A model generated the notes under the pieces. That model had not been told where the DNA came from, made no database searches, and was given only the letters and a program-made list of their open reading frames with translations. From Cardinalis cardinalis (taxonomy: Eukaryota; Chordata; Aves; Passeriformes; Cardinalidae): a stretch of 64,000 nt of DNA. This document shows positions 48,741 to 63,400 of this stretch, one piece after another. Location: assembly GCA_014549065.1 (NCBI GenBank), contig JACDOX010000016.1:6373757-6437756 (forward strand), in the 5' to 3' direction. A program made the translations under genes and the position numbers. The first letter of the stretch is position 1, and every line of letters starts with the position of its first letter.

Positions 48741-51700
48741 ACTTCAGCATTAACTAAAGAGGCCTCTTGTTCATGTGCACTGAAAAATTAACTTTTTAAG
48801 CCACAAAGGTGGGGCTTANGTTTCATTTCAGTGAAGTGAATGCATTTTTACAGCTTTTACCTATCTCTAACACAACACATTTTTTTTAGCCTTTAGATGC
48901 ATTTCATTTTTAATCTAAGATTGGTTTATTGGGCAGTGGAACTTCTTTGATCCTTTAAACCAAAGTGAAATGGAAGACAGACTTGGAAAGCACTACCCCA
49001 GATGAGATTTGGCAAGGAATCAATATTTTACAGTTTAAATATGTATTAATCCATGGCAGAACTAAACCACTTTAACTTTTTATACAGACAGTATTTTACT
49101 CTTGTGAAAGTGTATTAAAAGTGTATAAAAACTGTGTATTATGGAGTTATTTTGCTGAATGTTATTTATGATACAGTTATCTCACTGGGGAAAAGCAATA
49201 GCTAGTGATATCTGCCCAGGGAAAAATTACTGGGTGGTGGTTTCAAAAGAGCTTGAAAGATTTAGGCAGTCAATTCTCAGTGAATTGGGAGTGATGACAG
49301 GAGTTACAGCTCTAAATCATATAAGCAGTTTTGAAAATCCAGCTCCTCCATCCCCCTTTATCTTTAATTGAGTTCATTTGTCTTTCATTTGCTTATTGTG
49401 ACATTCTCAGGCAATTTGAAGCTGCTTCACAANTAATAACAGCCCAAATAGACACACCCAGTCTTGAGCTCTTAGAGGTGCTGCATAGTGAGGAGAGTTG
49501 TGCTGATGGCTGCCTCTCTAATTTACTCCCTTGNTGAACTCACAAAGAAAGCAGAACTTCCATGTTGGGGGCCACCAGGAGCAGAAGCAGAGGCAATAGA
49601 GGTGATGGAGCAGCTGGAGCAGAGACAGCAGCACTACCAGNGGAGCAAATCCCCTCTGGAGCTGATGGCAGTGCCCAGTGTGGCTCTGCACTTCCACCCA
49701 CAGAGCCTAGAACTAGGGTGAGGCATTATGCATATTAATATGCATAAATCTGAAAGTGTCTAAAGTTATTTTAAAAATCACATGAAATACTAAGCAATAT
49801 ATGAAACGTCTCAATGAATATGTTCCATTCTCTCCTTTCTTGTTAAGCCTAAATTACAATTTGTGGTTACCAGAAAAAAAATGCATGCCTTCCAATTCAT
49901 GTGTCCAATAAACAATTGTACTCTTTTGTTCTATTTGACTTAGGTTCAGTCTTTAATGCTGGAAAACAAAGTTCTGAGTCCTTGATCCCATCTTCTCCTT
50001 TATGTGCCACGGCTTTCTAGGAAGTGTTCTCCTGTTCCCGTTTCTGTGCTAGGGCACAATCTTGCTGTGGGTGTTACACAGTGTTACACCTGGGCTGATT
50101 TGCTCTGTAGGGAGCTCTGTGATGTGCTGTGTACAAATGCTGCAAAATAGGCAAGCTCATCAACTCTGCTGCAGAAGTGAATGTATCTGTATCAAATTAC
50201 CAACTATGCTTTGTGTCTGGGCTAACATATCAATCCTGGGGCTTCATTAGCTGTCACTTGCCCCAGGGCAGCCTGCCATGCTATTATAGCCTCTGATAAG
50301 CCTTATTAGATCTCTTGTCCTGAAATCTTAGGATTCAAACTGGATGTATTTGGCAGTATACCTAGAAGCAGCTACTCTCATCTGAGTGCCATCAATACAT
50401 ATAACTCNGCTGAAATTTCAGAAAAGCAAGTAGTGCAGAAATGATCTTAACATTTTTTATTCAGAATACCTGCCAAAGGTAGAGCAGGTATTGCAGTGGG
50501 GGGTTGCATACATCATATATGGTGGTTTTTACATTTTAAGATATGGTGTGTGAAATCTTGATGACAGTGGCAAAGCTCCCACCCCTTTCAATAAGGTTAG
50601 GATTTCAGTCCATGGAGGTACCAGCATTTAAAGCTGGTAATATTTTTAACATCCATGGGAAACTATAGTAGCTGACTGTTCATCCTGGAATGTGTTGCTG
50701 TGAAGGTTCATTGTACTGAATATTTCTGCTATAAAGGGGAAGGACTTGAGCCACCCTTTTGCTAAGATGGAGAAAAGCCTTTGTGTGACTGTCAGTTCCT
50801 CATGTGAAGGTATTTGAACCTGCATGCAAATCTCTAATATGTGCCAGGCAGAGGCCAAAATCNCCCTGGCACAGCAGCCACCTCCTGTCTGTGCTGCCTG
50901 GTAGGAAGATGGGGATCAGTTTTATCCTTCCTGAGACAGGCACACAGAGCACCAGATGGAGACAATGTCCCTTTTAATCTCAGGTTGAAGGGACACTTGA
51001 CTGAGTGTAGAGGAGTTTTTAGGGGTGCTTCACTTGGGATCAGTTGCCAGTGACTCCTATCAGTTCCACAGTAGGACCAAAATAATTCAGGGACAGGACA
51101 ACATGTGAGTCTGAGCTCTCAGAAGTGTCTCCACAGGGCAGCTCAGNGCTGGAGAAAGTTGAGCTCCATCTTAACAGCCCAGTAGGAGAGCGTGGGTTGT
51201 AGCCATGAGAGTGATTCCACGCAATTGTTTCTGAGCAAGTTGGAGCTAAAGTACCACCAGACAGTTATGAATTTAGCTTTCTTTGCCTATGTGGAAATAT
51301 TAGATATTTCACCATGTTTTGTTTATGTGGTTAAATTTATTTGTTTGTTATATTTTGACATATTTATAAAAGTGATGGTCATCGATAGAAATTAAATTTT
51401 GCTTTACTTTTAAAATATGAAATGTATATTTATTTTAATTAATTTGTAATTACTACTANATTTCCTATTTATTATACTTCATATATCTTGCAATGAAGCA
51501 AGATATCACACAGAAATACCAAGTGATCATCCTTGAACAGGCTCTTGATTGCCTGCACCTGAGGCTGACTTTAGTTCTTTCCAGTCTCTGAAAGTTGATG
51601 CATGGCTGTCCCTAGCAAATGCTGTTGTTTTTTCACTTGAAAGCACATTGAAAGCAATCAAGTGCAACAGAAAGTACTGCAAATTAAAAAATTTTTATAG

Positions 51701-54700
51701 TCCTATTTTCTTACCAGTTATTGGGCTGATGTCTAAGTGCGTTATATAAATGAGCCATATCTAAGACAACTTGCAGGCCCACATATAATTATAATACCTT
51801 GAAAGGTAACTGTTGGTGATTTTTCTTAATACTTGCATGTTCNATTACAGCAAAACAGAAGCTGTCTGAAATTTCCTGGTGATTAATGACAAGCCTTCCT
51901 CCCCTCCCCCCTATCTAATACTTATTTAAGCAGCAATGACTGACAGGGAGGCCTTTCCCAGCAGTTAATTACCAGATAAGCTGAGTATTGGCACATTTAG
52001 CTGAAAAGAAACAGCCTTTCCATCCGTCATTATTGCTTAAATATAGCCCAAATTGGTGCATTGTCAATTCTTAAGTAAGACCTGCAGGGAATATTCATTT
52101 AAAATGTGCATATAATAAGATGTTTATATAGAGAGAATATATTTATTTGAAACTATCCCTCCCTGAAATCAGTTGAAGGATCATTGCCAATGTGAGGAGG
52201 TAGAAGAGTGAAAAGAAAACCCAGGTTTGGATCCATCATAGAGTTTTCCCAGAAGCTTATTTGTTTGATGGAGTCTGGGAATGATTCCTGCTTTGTGATG
52301 AAATGTGAATGTGATAACCCAACATTTAGCATTAGNTAACCCTGGAACAGATATTAAGTATTAAAAACAGGCAATGACATGAGCTCTGGATAATTTCTTT
52401 GAATGATTTTAAGAAAGTAATTTTTCCCAGCAGCCCACTCATGGTATTTTGCTGACATAGTGGTCAATCAGAGACACACATTTCAATAGCTTCAGTTCAG
52501 GACCAACTAGATCCATTGCCAGTTGTGTTAAGGTTTATCTAAGACAGGCACTGGCAAGGCCAATGCTCCCTCTGTATTCTTCTAAGGAAGTGGTAATTTC
52601 TAGTGATGGCACACAAAATAATAGTAATTTTAAGTGTTACAGCAACATGTGTCAGGGCTCTCTCATTATTCAGAGCATACTTGAATTTTAAAGGCTCCAA
52701 AGTCAGGATCCTTGCTATGAGAAAGGAAGCCAGTTCATCAAATAATTCACTGTGACTCTCAGTCAGTCAGGATCTTCAGCAGATACTATTTTATATGCTC
52801 ATTTTTGTCTCAGGATGAATACAGAAAGCTGAGGCACTAATTTGAACATCTTCCTCATGTTATATTAACTAGAGGATCAAGTCCAGATAACTCACTGTTC
52901 TCTATGCTCCTGTTGTTCTACTGTTTATCTTTAATGGGACGGGAATTAAAGGTTTCAGTCAGAATTAGGTCAAGAAAAAAATCTTATGTTTCTGTCTGCT
53001 ATTAATTGCTCCCCCTCTTTTGACAGCTTTACCAGGTGTTAATTCTTCATAAACTGAGATTTGAACAGCTGCATTAGAGGTACTTTACTCTAGGCCTCTT
53101 ACAGTACTTTTAAATATTTTATGCAGCTTCAGCAATAAACCTAGGCAGAATCTGCTAAACTTCATGGCTTTCCCTTAAATCAGTCACTGATTTCTTATTT
53201 TTTTTTTCAGAATGAAAATGACAGTACCTACAAAGGCATTGCAATTGACTGTTCCCCCACCCCGCTTTCTCTTACATTTACAGGGAAATATCTAGCAAAT
53301 NTAACTTTCAGGATCCTTCCCCAGACAAAGAGCACAGCCAGAGCCATTTGTATCATACAGTGAATGGCCAGCTGTGTGGTTGGATGANAAATACCAATGA
53401 CATTAGGGATTCTGTGACTGGCAACCTAAGCAAATTGTACCATTATGATATCTAAAGAAACTAATGATAGGTGGTTTAGCCTCTGCTGGTCCTTGATCAT
53501 GAATATGTACAGGCAGTTTCTAGCAGATTTTTAACATTAGAAATATTTTTGCTNTCAAAAATAGCAGATCAGAGTTAATGAAGAACACTCTGCTTGTAAT
53601 AAAAAACCCCCACAAGACTAAATCAAGCCTCCTTATTGCCTAGAGAGATTTGTCTGTCTGAGAGAGCCCGTGCACCTTGGCTGTATCAGAGCTGACAAGA
53701 TAAGCAAGCACTGCCTGTCCTCTGATCTTCAGCCCAGTGGAGACCTGGGGCTCACAGTCCCCAGCACAGCAATGGCAAGTGGGCCCTCTGAATCTCTGCT
53801 GTGCTGACATCCCCAGNCCACCTTGGACAGACTAATCATACCAGAACTGTTACACCAGCTTGCAAAGCTGACGTCTGCTCATGAGAGTGGTGGTACACTT
53901 ACACCCTGGAGAATTACCAGATCAATTCAAGGAAATTGGCTGAAAGTGTCCTATACATTTTCTGGTTATCTCTAGACCAGNAAAGTTAGGCTGAATCACT
54001 TTCTTACAACAAAAATACGCTTTATGTCCCTGAACAACCTCAAGCTTCTCAGAAAAGGACTAATACTCTGTTCTTTTTACTGCTAAAAGCCTTTTGAATG
54101 CTAACAGTAGAGGTCATTTAACTTTGTATNAGAGAGTTGTTTATAGGCCATTTTGTGCCAAATATCCTTGTTGCAGTTTCTTGAGATTTACATACCATCT
54201 CTGCNTTATAAGTATGTACTTTTGAGGGGATCATCTTGAAGGAGTCAAAGATTTTTGAAGGAGCATCTCACTATATTGGGGCAGCTCNCCTCCGTGCAAA
54301 TTGCACTTCAGTCATTATTTGGGATCACCTTCANGAAGAAAACTCAGTTGAATTGCTTATTTTAACTAGATAGGTTATAATCTCCAGTATATGACATTGA
54401 CTGCTACTTCCAAACTGGCTGATAGATGTAGGAGAAGGACTACTGAGATAATGGCTAGTAAGGAAAATATTTTCTNTAGGTTCTTGAAGAAGATGCATGA
54501 TAGATGTCTAGCTAGACACCAGTGCAGGCTGCCTTGTCTAGGAAGTATCCAGTATATAATGGCCCATTTTCACTTGACTACCCTGTTTCTATGAGAAAAT
54601 AGAAATTCCAACTTGTACTTTAGGACAAAGGAAGCACCAGAATTATTCCTAAAAGCTGGCTGTCAATAGGCTTTTGATGGAAATGAGTATATATAGTTTA

Positions 54701-57316
54701 TCTCTTCTTATCTCACAAGAATTGTTGAAGTAGATTTCAACTCTGTAAATGAAATTGGTATATTTGCATATCCTTTTGCTGTATTATTAAAAGGCTGCAC
54801 ATAATATTGTGCATATTAGCAGTGTGTGAAGACTTAGAGTCCTGACCACCTTTCCTCACTGTAAAAAAATGAAACAACAAAAGCTTGATGTCACCAAGCC
54901 TTCTGACTAACAGCTTTTAAATCAATAATAAAGAANCTACAAGTAAAAACATCTAATAACCTCTGGAAATTTATGGCTGCATGCTGCAATAAAAGAATGC
55001 TGGGTTAAAATTTACAATGATCTTACTTTGTAGCATGTCTGGGCATNGAAATTCTGATTTAAAACAATGGATTTATGCTCAAAACAAACAAGTATTGAGC
55101 ATAACACTGGTATTTATTAATTGCACTTTTTTTCAGAGCTCCCTTCAAAGTGAAATAATCAGTAAAGTCAAGCACAAAAATGAATAAAGATTCTGAAACA
55201 GGTACCACTGAATTCCTATCCATTTCTGAACTGCTGGCTACTGCTGCTGATCAAAATCCTCAAATTTAATTAGCATGCAACAAATCATCTGAAGTTGGAA
55301 GATGAAAATGGCAGATTTACAGCTAGCTAGCAGTCCTTCAATGGTCCAGTGGCTAGCACAAGGTACTGGGGCCATGGGAACCTGGGGGCACTGCTGCCTG
55401 GCCACTGTCCTAGGCTGTCCTAAACTGTGCTGTGTTTGCTGAGCCACAGCAGCATCCTCAGCCTTCCTCTGGAGAAGGAGCTCTATGCACTGCTCACTGA
55501 CCTGGAAGAGATAACTGAGACTTCAGAACTGGGAGATCAGGACATTCATCCAGACTGTGGAGCCAAGCCCCTTTCAAGATTGAACCAGGTTTTCCCTATT
55601 CAGCTGAAATGCTCAAACTATCACCTATAAAAAGAGCAGTGATTGNTAATTCCTGTAATGTCTCATTTCCTTTGCTTCTCTCATAATGTCTTGATAGGAA
55701 ATGAAACTTTCCAGGGAAAACGTTTCCCACTAAGCTCAGTGTGGCAAGCACATTTTAAAATTCAGTTCTAATCTCAGAAATAGCCCCAAGTCTTCTCAGA
55801 TATTATGGTACAATGGCACTACTGAATTGTAATTAATTCACTGGCAGTTGGACAAATTAACAAACCTCTTCATTGTCACCTATTTCACATATTTTGAGCT
55901 CTTGAGGATCATGCAAACAGGAAGGGCAGCTCCAATCCTTGTTGTGTCTAGAAGGGGGATTTATAGCACCAATACCTCAGCTCCATAGGCATTGACTCAG
56001 ATGTTCCTCTGTTCCTGGTCTTCTCTCTTGNCAGGGGTCTTTGCAATACCTTAGAGGAAGGGCTGCCCTCCTTTAGAGGGATCTTGATAAGGACATCAGA
56101 TGAAGTAATTCTTTAGAAGTTTAAAGGATCAAGCCTTTTGACTAACAGAGTGTACCTGGGTTATTAGGATCAGTGTGTACACACCTTTTGAAATGAGGCC
56201 TTTGGGTACAAACACTTTTCTGTGCTTTAAATCACTGTGGAGGGATTTCTCATTACATATAGTGTATTAACTCTCCAAGATGTATGCATCTGCAAATGAA
56301 AGAGAAAGCTTTTGCAACTGGACACCCTGCTATATCAAATTGACATGGCTTGTTAAAATATTAATGTTAAAAAAAAATCTTTCCATTAAAACAGAGCCAA
56401 GTCAATTTACATTTTGAGAGGTCAAATTTCAACAGAAATAAATTGTGGTTAGGCTAGATTACATTTTCATTAGTAATCACATAATTGATATTCATTGCTC
56501 ATTACAGTTAAGCAATTTCAGGGTACCTGTGCAAATACTAAATGTAGTGAGCTCTAGTAAAAGCTGAATTGATCACAGATATGTGAGGTCTTTTCAATAA
56601 CATGGAAGATATTTGCTCTCTTACACTTCACACCCAGGCAAGCTACAAGCAAAACCTGATCGTGTTGGAAGGCAATTTTGCCAGCCTGTGTTACTATGCT
56701 TGAAAGGNCTGTGTTGTATGAACTGAGATAGAACAGTGGTCAGAAATCACCTTAGTAATGGAACTAATTCTGATTAAAACAAGTTTTATCTAGGATAACA
56801 GTATTTATGGAGATATTGAGGAAAAAAAGTAGTGGAACTAAACAAGGATTGCAGCTATAGGAGCTGAATACAGAAATGACTGNAANCTGGTTTTATTTAA
56901 TTTTATGCTGTATTCTGTAAAGATCTACCATCCACTGGTGTTTTACAGGTTTGGTTAGAGATAAATCTGACTTGGTCCCTTTTTAGTCTGTCTATTTCTA
57001 GCATTACACATGCTATTAACTNCTCTTTTTCATATTCCCATACATTTATCATTCAATAAAAGCAAGATAAACAGGCTTCCCACATCTCCAGTTCTTGTTA
57101 ACTACAGCTGCACTGAATNCTTTATCAAATAATATTATATCCTGAATTCTTGGCACTAACTTCCTTACAGGCCTTGGCCAGTCTGTTCAGAAAAGAGATG
57201 CTAAAACAAGCCTAGAAAACACAGCCTGTGAACAAAGCAAAAAAACCCAGAGGCTGTGGAAATGTGAAACCAAGTTGAGAAACATGAGAGGGAGCTGAAA
57301 GGAGCTAAAAGGAGAA
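48741..57316. other. Intergenic, AT-rich, no gene recognised
   Basis: This is the longest featureless stretch apart from the palindrome at 49726. A purine-rich, GC-richer segment at about 49560-49720 and a homeodomain-motif-rich segment at about 51770-52160 stand out in composition. No exon, RNA gene or known repeat was recognised. Confidence 0.5.
49726..49747. repeat. 22-bp perfect palindrome with octamer-like sites
   Basis: The half-site TTATGCATATT is followed immediately by its exact reverse complement AATATGCATAA. Each arm contains ATGCATA, close to the POU/octamer family of sites. It lies about 27 kb upstream of GRIA3 exon 1. The palindrome is certain; any binding is inference. Confidence 0.85.
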
Positions 57317-57402
57317 ATCATAGAATCATAGAATAGTTTGGGTTGGAAAGGANCTCTAAAGGTTATCTAGTCCAACCCCTCTGCAATGAACAGGGATGAT
57401 CT
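57317..57402 (-). mobile_element. CR1 3' tail, minus orientation
   Basis: ATCATAGAATCATAGAATAG is followed by TTTGGGTTGGAAAGGA and ATCTAGTCCAACCCCTCTGC, the reverse complement of an avian CR1 3' end with two copies of its terminal 8-bp repeat. Only about 85 bp remain. Confidence 0.92.
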
Positions 57403-60400
57403 CTTCAGCATAGTGAAAGGAATGAAAAAAGAATGAAGTGTATATAACAGGATTCATATAGGTTCCTTTGCATCAACATCACACGTGTGGAGTGGATACT
57501 GAGCTCATAGCAACAGAAAAGCTTGGCACTAAAAGGTGCTTCCTGCACCAAACCCCATGTAAGCACATAACTGNTCCTGACTTTCCAAAATGTCTGCCTG
57601 AAGGATAAATGAGCACATCTATTCTGGTCAGCAGAACTCATTGAATATTTATATGTAAGTTTTCATTTAAGGGAAATATTTCAAAGACATTTACTAGAAC
57701 TGAAGAATATGGATCTTTGAAAATAAAAGTCAAGAATTTACATATTCCGCAGCTGAAACTATTAATAGACTCAAACAAAAGAATAATATATTTTTGAAAC
57801 AGTATAGGCTGATGGTTACAGCAGTGTTGTGTAAGTGATATCCTTTCTTCCACTTGTCTCTGATACATTTTGCAGGGNTGGTATCTCTACTTCCCTGCCA
57901 GCTACAAACTTGCAAAGCTTTCAGAGCACTTCGTCCCTGCAGCGAGATCTGCACAGCCNGCAGATAAAAACCAGGAGAAAGGATGGTCTCGTGGTCACTG
58001 TTATCACAGGAGCCACGGATTTGCTTCTGTGCAACCTCAGAGAAATCCCACTCAGCACACCTGCATTTGGTGACTCAATGTCCTGCAGAAACCCAGAGCT
58101 GCTGCTGAGCCTGCTGCCTCTGAAGGGCCGAGTTTCAGNCCTGCCTCTTGCACCTGAGCCTGGGCTGCTCCTCCTTCTGCTGCACCATCAGACTGAGCAG
58201 CATCTCTGCCTTTCTCTGCTGCTCAGAGCTGTCTTTTGTCCTTGTGCCTTACCCCTCCAAACAAACTGGGAGCAGCAGCTCTTCAGAGCGGCCTGCCATG
58301 GATGTGTGCATGCAAGACCAGGAGCAATAAAATGCTATAGCGTGTAAACATCTCAGAGAAAACAAATTGTCTTCTAAACCAAAGCAATGAACCAACAAAC
58401 AAAGAGTCACAGTAGCAGCAGCTTCTTTGCTTAATTTGTTAAACATTTGAGCAACAGAGGCTTAGGAAGGGACAACTAGATGTAGTTCTCCTCCTGTATT
58501 GGTAAAAATATAACATTTACTAGCCAAATGTTTCTTATAAAACTTGNATCTGTAGCATATTTAATGAATAAAGTGTATAGAGGTTTCACAAAATGTCCTA
58601 GTGAGTACATACACAGCTATGAAACTTCTGTTGGAGTTCTGAGTATTTAAGAAAAATGACACATCAGGCAAGATTCACTCCCCACAGTGAAAAAAAAGAA
58701 ACCACTAGAGACTACTTGCAGTAACATACTAAAGGAATAAATTCCACAGGAAAGAATTTCAAAAGATCTCAAAACTGAATTTGGAACTAGATATCTGTGT
58801 AGAAATTATGAACAGAATTACAAAATAGACCCTCTTACAACCTGTTCCTGTTTTACCAGAGCAAATGAGAATAGTGCTTGGTTTTCACCTGAGCTGAAGG
58901 AAAGTGTCAGGACTGACNTTCATGAGGCTTTATGTGCCACATTTATGAAGGCTGGTTTGTAGTTTGAGCTTTTTTGTTAACAACAAGGAGAAGGTGAACT
59001 TTGAATGGAGCCTCAGGAGGATGTAAATCTAGGCAGAAGATAAGGTTAAAATTCAATTTGGTANATATNTTGTTGACTGCAGTTAGGGTCAGGNCTGAAG
59101 CAGAACACCTGAAAAGCTGACCACAAAAAGTGCTGAGGGCCTCCTCATGTAAAGCTAATTTACTGCATAATCAGAATGACAAGAGATCAGACAAAACTCC
59201 AAAGCCAGGCAGACAGAGAACCTCTGGTAGTGGCCTTCAGGGAATGAGCTAAGGACTGGCTGGGACAGTGCACCTTCACAGGTCTCTCATGGGTCAGGCA
59301 GCTGTAGGGATGGTGCACAGATTCTTATTTATGAGCAGAAGCAAGATCTATATCCATAAATCAAAGTCTGAGATGTGTAACTTTAAAGTACATTTTAAGA
59401 AGCACAATTAAGAAAAACTACCCAGAAGCACAGAACTCAGTGCNATGAAATTTAACACAAAGCTCTGTTATGATTTAAGAGTCTCTAACACTGCAGCCTT
59501 AAAAATGCCTAAATCACATGCTGCCATATAAAAGCCTGCTCCTACCCCCCTGCATACACATTTCTGTTGAACATAAAGCTTATTTAACTGTTTTGTGCCA
59601 AGCAGGGCTTTTAAAACCAACCAAGTAACAGAAGATACTTAACATGACCCTGCACAAGACCAGTGCAATGGGGAAACCTCATCTTCTATGTCTTATTTTG
59701 ATTTCCTGTTTCCACATTATGTTCTTGGCCCAGCTGCCCTTCTATTCCAGCAGCTAAACTCATGAAGTGTTGACAGACAAGAACATTTATGGTCAGAAAA
59801 CTTCNAAAAATGATAAATACACCACAAATNTTTTTTTCTTAATTTTTTGGGCTATATAAAATGTGTTCCTCATCAGATTATCCAGGGTAATGTATGATCT
59901 TTGCACAATGCCAATGAAAACTTAGCAAACACATGAATCCTTGAAATCAGATATTTGTGTAGGAATGACTTTCAGCCACAAGTTTAAAAGTTCACATGAA
60001 GAGGATCTGCCAGCAAGCAACCTTTACAGGAGAATAACTAGAAAGCAAAATAACATTAATTGGGAGAATAGATGAATGTGTCAGGAGAGCTGTTATGGAT
60101 CACAGTAAAACTTCTAAACTCTATAATNAGAGAGAAAAATACTTTCTTCAGTTTTTTTTATGCAGTGGACCAAGGAGCTGCACACNGATACAGATGATCA
60201 ATACACACCATTAATTGTTTATTGAAATAAAAAGAAAAACAAAATCATAAAGGATACATCACTTATTATATATTTGAATTTTTTTTTGTACGATGAAAAA
60301 TATGCATTCAGCCTTGAACCTTGCCTGATCACTTATTGATTTCAGAGCCTGGCAATTGAGGTGCCAGGGTGCTCACTATCAGCTCAGGGTACTTTACTAC

Positions 60401-63400
60401 CAGCACAGTGGTTTCAGGAGAACCAGCTAGGAGATAAGGNGACATGAGTTTGTAAGAACAATGTAACATGATATATTTAAATTAGATAAACTTTCTGTGA
60501 TTATCAAGGCAGTTTCCTCATGGTTTCTCTTCTCCTTTCCTGTGAGTCTTGTCCCTTGATTGTTAGCTCTGAAAACTGTGACTCCTTAGCAATTATCTTC
60601 TGTGAATAACTTCAGGGATTAAGGCAGCTTTTTTGAACTGTTAAAACCTAACAAAAATNGAACATATTGTAATGGTGATTAAAAATGTAGTGGAAAAAAA
60701 TTCCTGATATATATAGCCTACATAGATTACTTATCTGAGTGCACTAGATCACATCCTAGGATGTCTAAAGGTATGCAAACAATACAGTACAAACAGAAGT
60801 CAAGACCTACATCTACAGTCAAGCCAAATTTACAAGATAAAATACTAACATGGAAGCTCTGTAAAAATGCTGTCTGATCTGGTAGANAACCATCCCAGTG
60901 TGATGCTGAGACCAAATGGATTAGTCTTTGAATATACAGATATGGAAATAGGGATTAGAAGGAAATATTATTTCTTTACTTGCTACTGTGCTGGAAAAGT
61001 ACAATTAAAAAGGCTTTTGCTTGATTATANAGAGATGCAGGAATGCTTAAAAGGCTTATTCTGGTCAGTTTACTGATGAAAAGATGAAGGGGAAAGGAGA
61101 CAACTGCATATAAGGATCAATGCAGACAGCACAACTCTGCTATGGTATCTTCAGTGTGCAAACAAAGCTTTAACAAAGGCTCAAGGGTTAGATATGAATG
61201 CCTNATACATTCAGGCTAAAAATAGGATTCACAGTTTTAACAGCGGGAGATCTTGCAACAATTTAATCCAGGTTGTGAAGAATTCTATCAATGATAATTT
61301 GAAAATCAAAAGTAGATGTTTTTCTTAGAACTCCAGTTCAAAGAGTAAGTTCCTAGATGTGTAACACTCTGGATAATAATAGCACAGAGGTTTCTCTTGG
61401 CCTTGTAGTGCCTGACCTCATTGGATGGCACATTAGTTCTTGGGTGTCTGTGGAGGGGTGCAGTTTGCATCTCTTTGATGCACTTGCACNAATTGGGATT
61501 AGCTTTTATTTACCACTCAAAGAAGCAAGTCCTGNTGAATCAGGTGCACAGCACTCTTTACCTTCCCATCATCAGATTGCTTCTGCATTTCAGAGCACTA
61601 AGAGAGACCAGTGAGGTGAAGATGAGTGACACCTTCCACCAGCCATGACACTTGTAAAGTGTTGATCATCCAACTGCAGTCTCTGCAGAAAATGTTCTTC
61701 AGCTTATTTGCAACACTCTGATACAACAGCTTTGTTGTCTCAGACTGGCTTTCAGAATGTTCAGATGGGTAGATTAATATCCATATTCTTTCTCTTTGAG
61801 TAACCTATGGATATTTCAGTTAATTCTCCTCTTTACTTCTTTCATGACTAGNCTGACTTCATTTGCACATACAGAGCACATGAAATAGAACTATTGTAGC
61901 AAGACACTTATTTTTCAGATTCCNATACCTGTCTCAGAACACAGAAAAATCCTAATGAATTTTGTGTTACAAAAAGATGCTCTTAAATCAAAATNAATAG
62001 TTTCAGATAAAAAGTTTAATAAAAGCTCCCTTTTGCCTTGGCTCCTACATAATGAGCTGGGTCATCCTAAAGAAAAGAACGGAAATTCTGGGACTAAAAC
62101 AGAGCAGAGTGTGAAGTGTTTTTAATATCCTAGCAGATGTAATTATTTTCTGTTTCTTTTTATTATTAAACATTGAGATAACTAGGGAAGGGAAATCAAC
62201 ACAGTATGCTATCTTCTAAACAGTGCATCATCTTCAAAACAGTGCTTATATGTACCTATAATTACGGATTCACAGTCCACATTTTATTGTGCTTGATATA
62301 TGTGAAAAGGAAGATGAAGATCTGGTGGAGGGAGATGAATCTTACCAAAAATGGCCCTACTGCTACATGCCTTAGACTGTTGAAACAATTCCCATTAGAA
62401 TTAGAATTGGTGTATTTTGAATTCCAGTTTGTGTACTGGGGGACCTCTCTGTCCATTCTGGNTCTAATGTGTTGCTTGATTTCTTTGCTTCCTCTACCAA
62501 ATAAGAGTTTGGTGGTTACTAGGAGAACTATTATGGGTAATAATGCACTTAGACTTCTAAGGGCAATAGTGCATGTGAACTACTGTTTTTTTCCTTCAGT
62601 GATACCATTCAACATTCCTTGTTTGGTGTAGCTGTGATTTGTTTTGGGTCATTACTAAGATATTTGGAATTACAGCAAAATAAGTCTTCTTTCTACTTGC
62701 AAATAAGATATTTCCATTATAATGGTGAAATTTCAATGCCTTTGTTGACTAACTCTTTGCATATCACTGTGTACTTTATTGCTCATCCCCTGTAAGAGGT
62801 ACAGTTGCTAGTTTGCTGGCCTTTGATCTGTCTTTCTCTACTTTTGCTTTCTTTCCTTCTTTTAAAGGAGCATTATAAGCTTATTTAGGCTAACAAGGAG
62901 ATCACATGTCCAGTAAATGTGCAGAGCAAATGAAANGAAATGTGTCTCTATAATACAGACATACTTCAAATATCACTAGAGTTCCACAGTGAAGAACATT
63001 GCAGTCAAAGAAAGGGCTTCTATTGATTTCATTGATTTGAGCCCTGGTTTCTGAAGTCAGCAGGCTGAGTAAAACCATGCCCCAGTTCATTACTGGCTTC
63101 TCCTCACTGCTTGCACTTCAGGCTAACTCTGTAGTTCAGCAAAACTGGCACTTTTAGAGAGAATCCTCCTTTTTTCACTTGATGAAGAGAATAGCTGGTG
63201 GTTTCTGTCAAATTTCCCTCTGTGTTTTTACTGTGCACTGGCCCAACAGTATTTGCAAAGATGTGGAAAGCAGTGAACTACACGCTTCAGTTCACCTTTA
63301 GCCATATTAACAAACAGCTGCAGCAGCTGGCGAGCCCCCTGTGCATGCCCAGCCCTGTCAGCTCTCCCGCTGGAGCCCTGGGCCAGGGAAGAGCTGGGCT

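Noticed and set aside
62206..62631. 141-codon plus frame with hydrophobic stretches
   Set aside because: AT-rich chance frame. Its Phe/Leu/Ile content follows the base composition.
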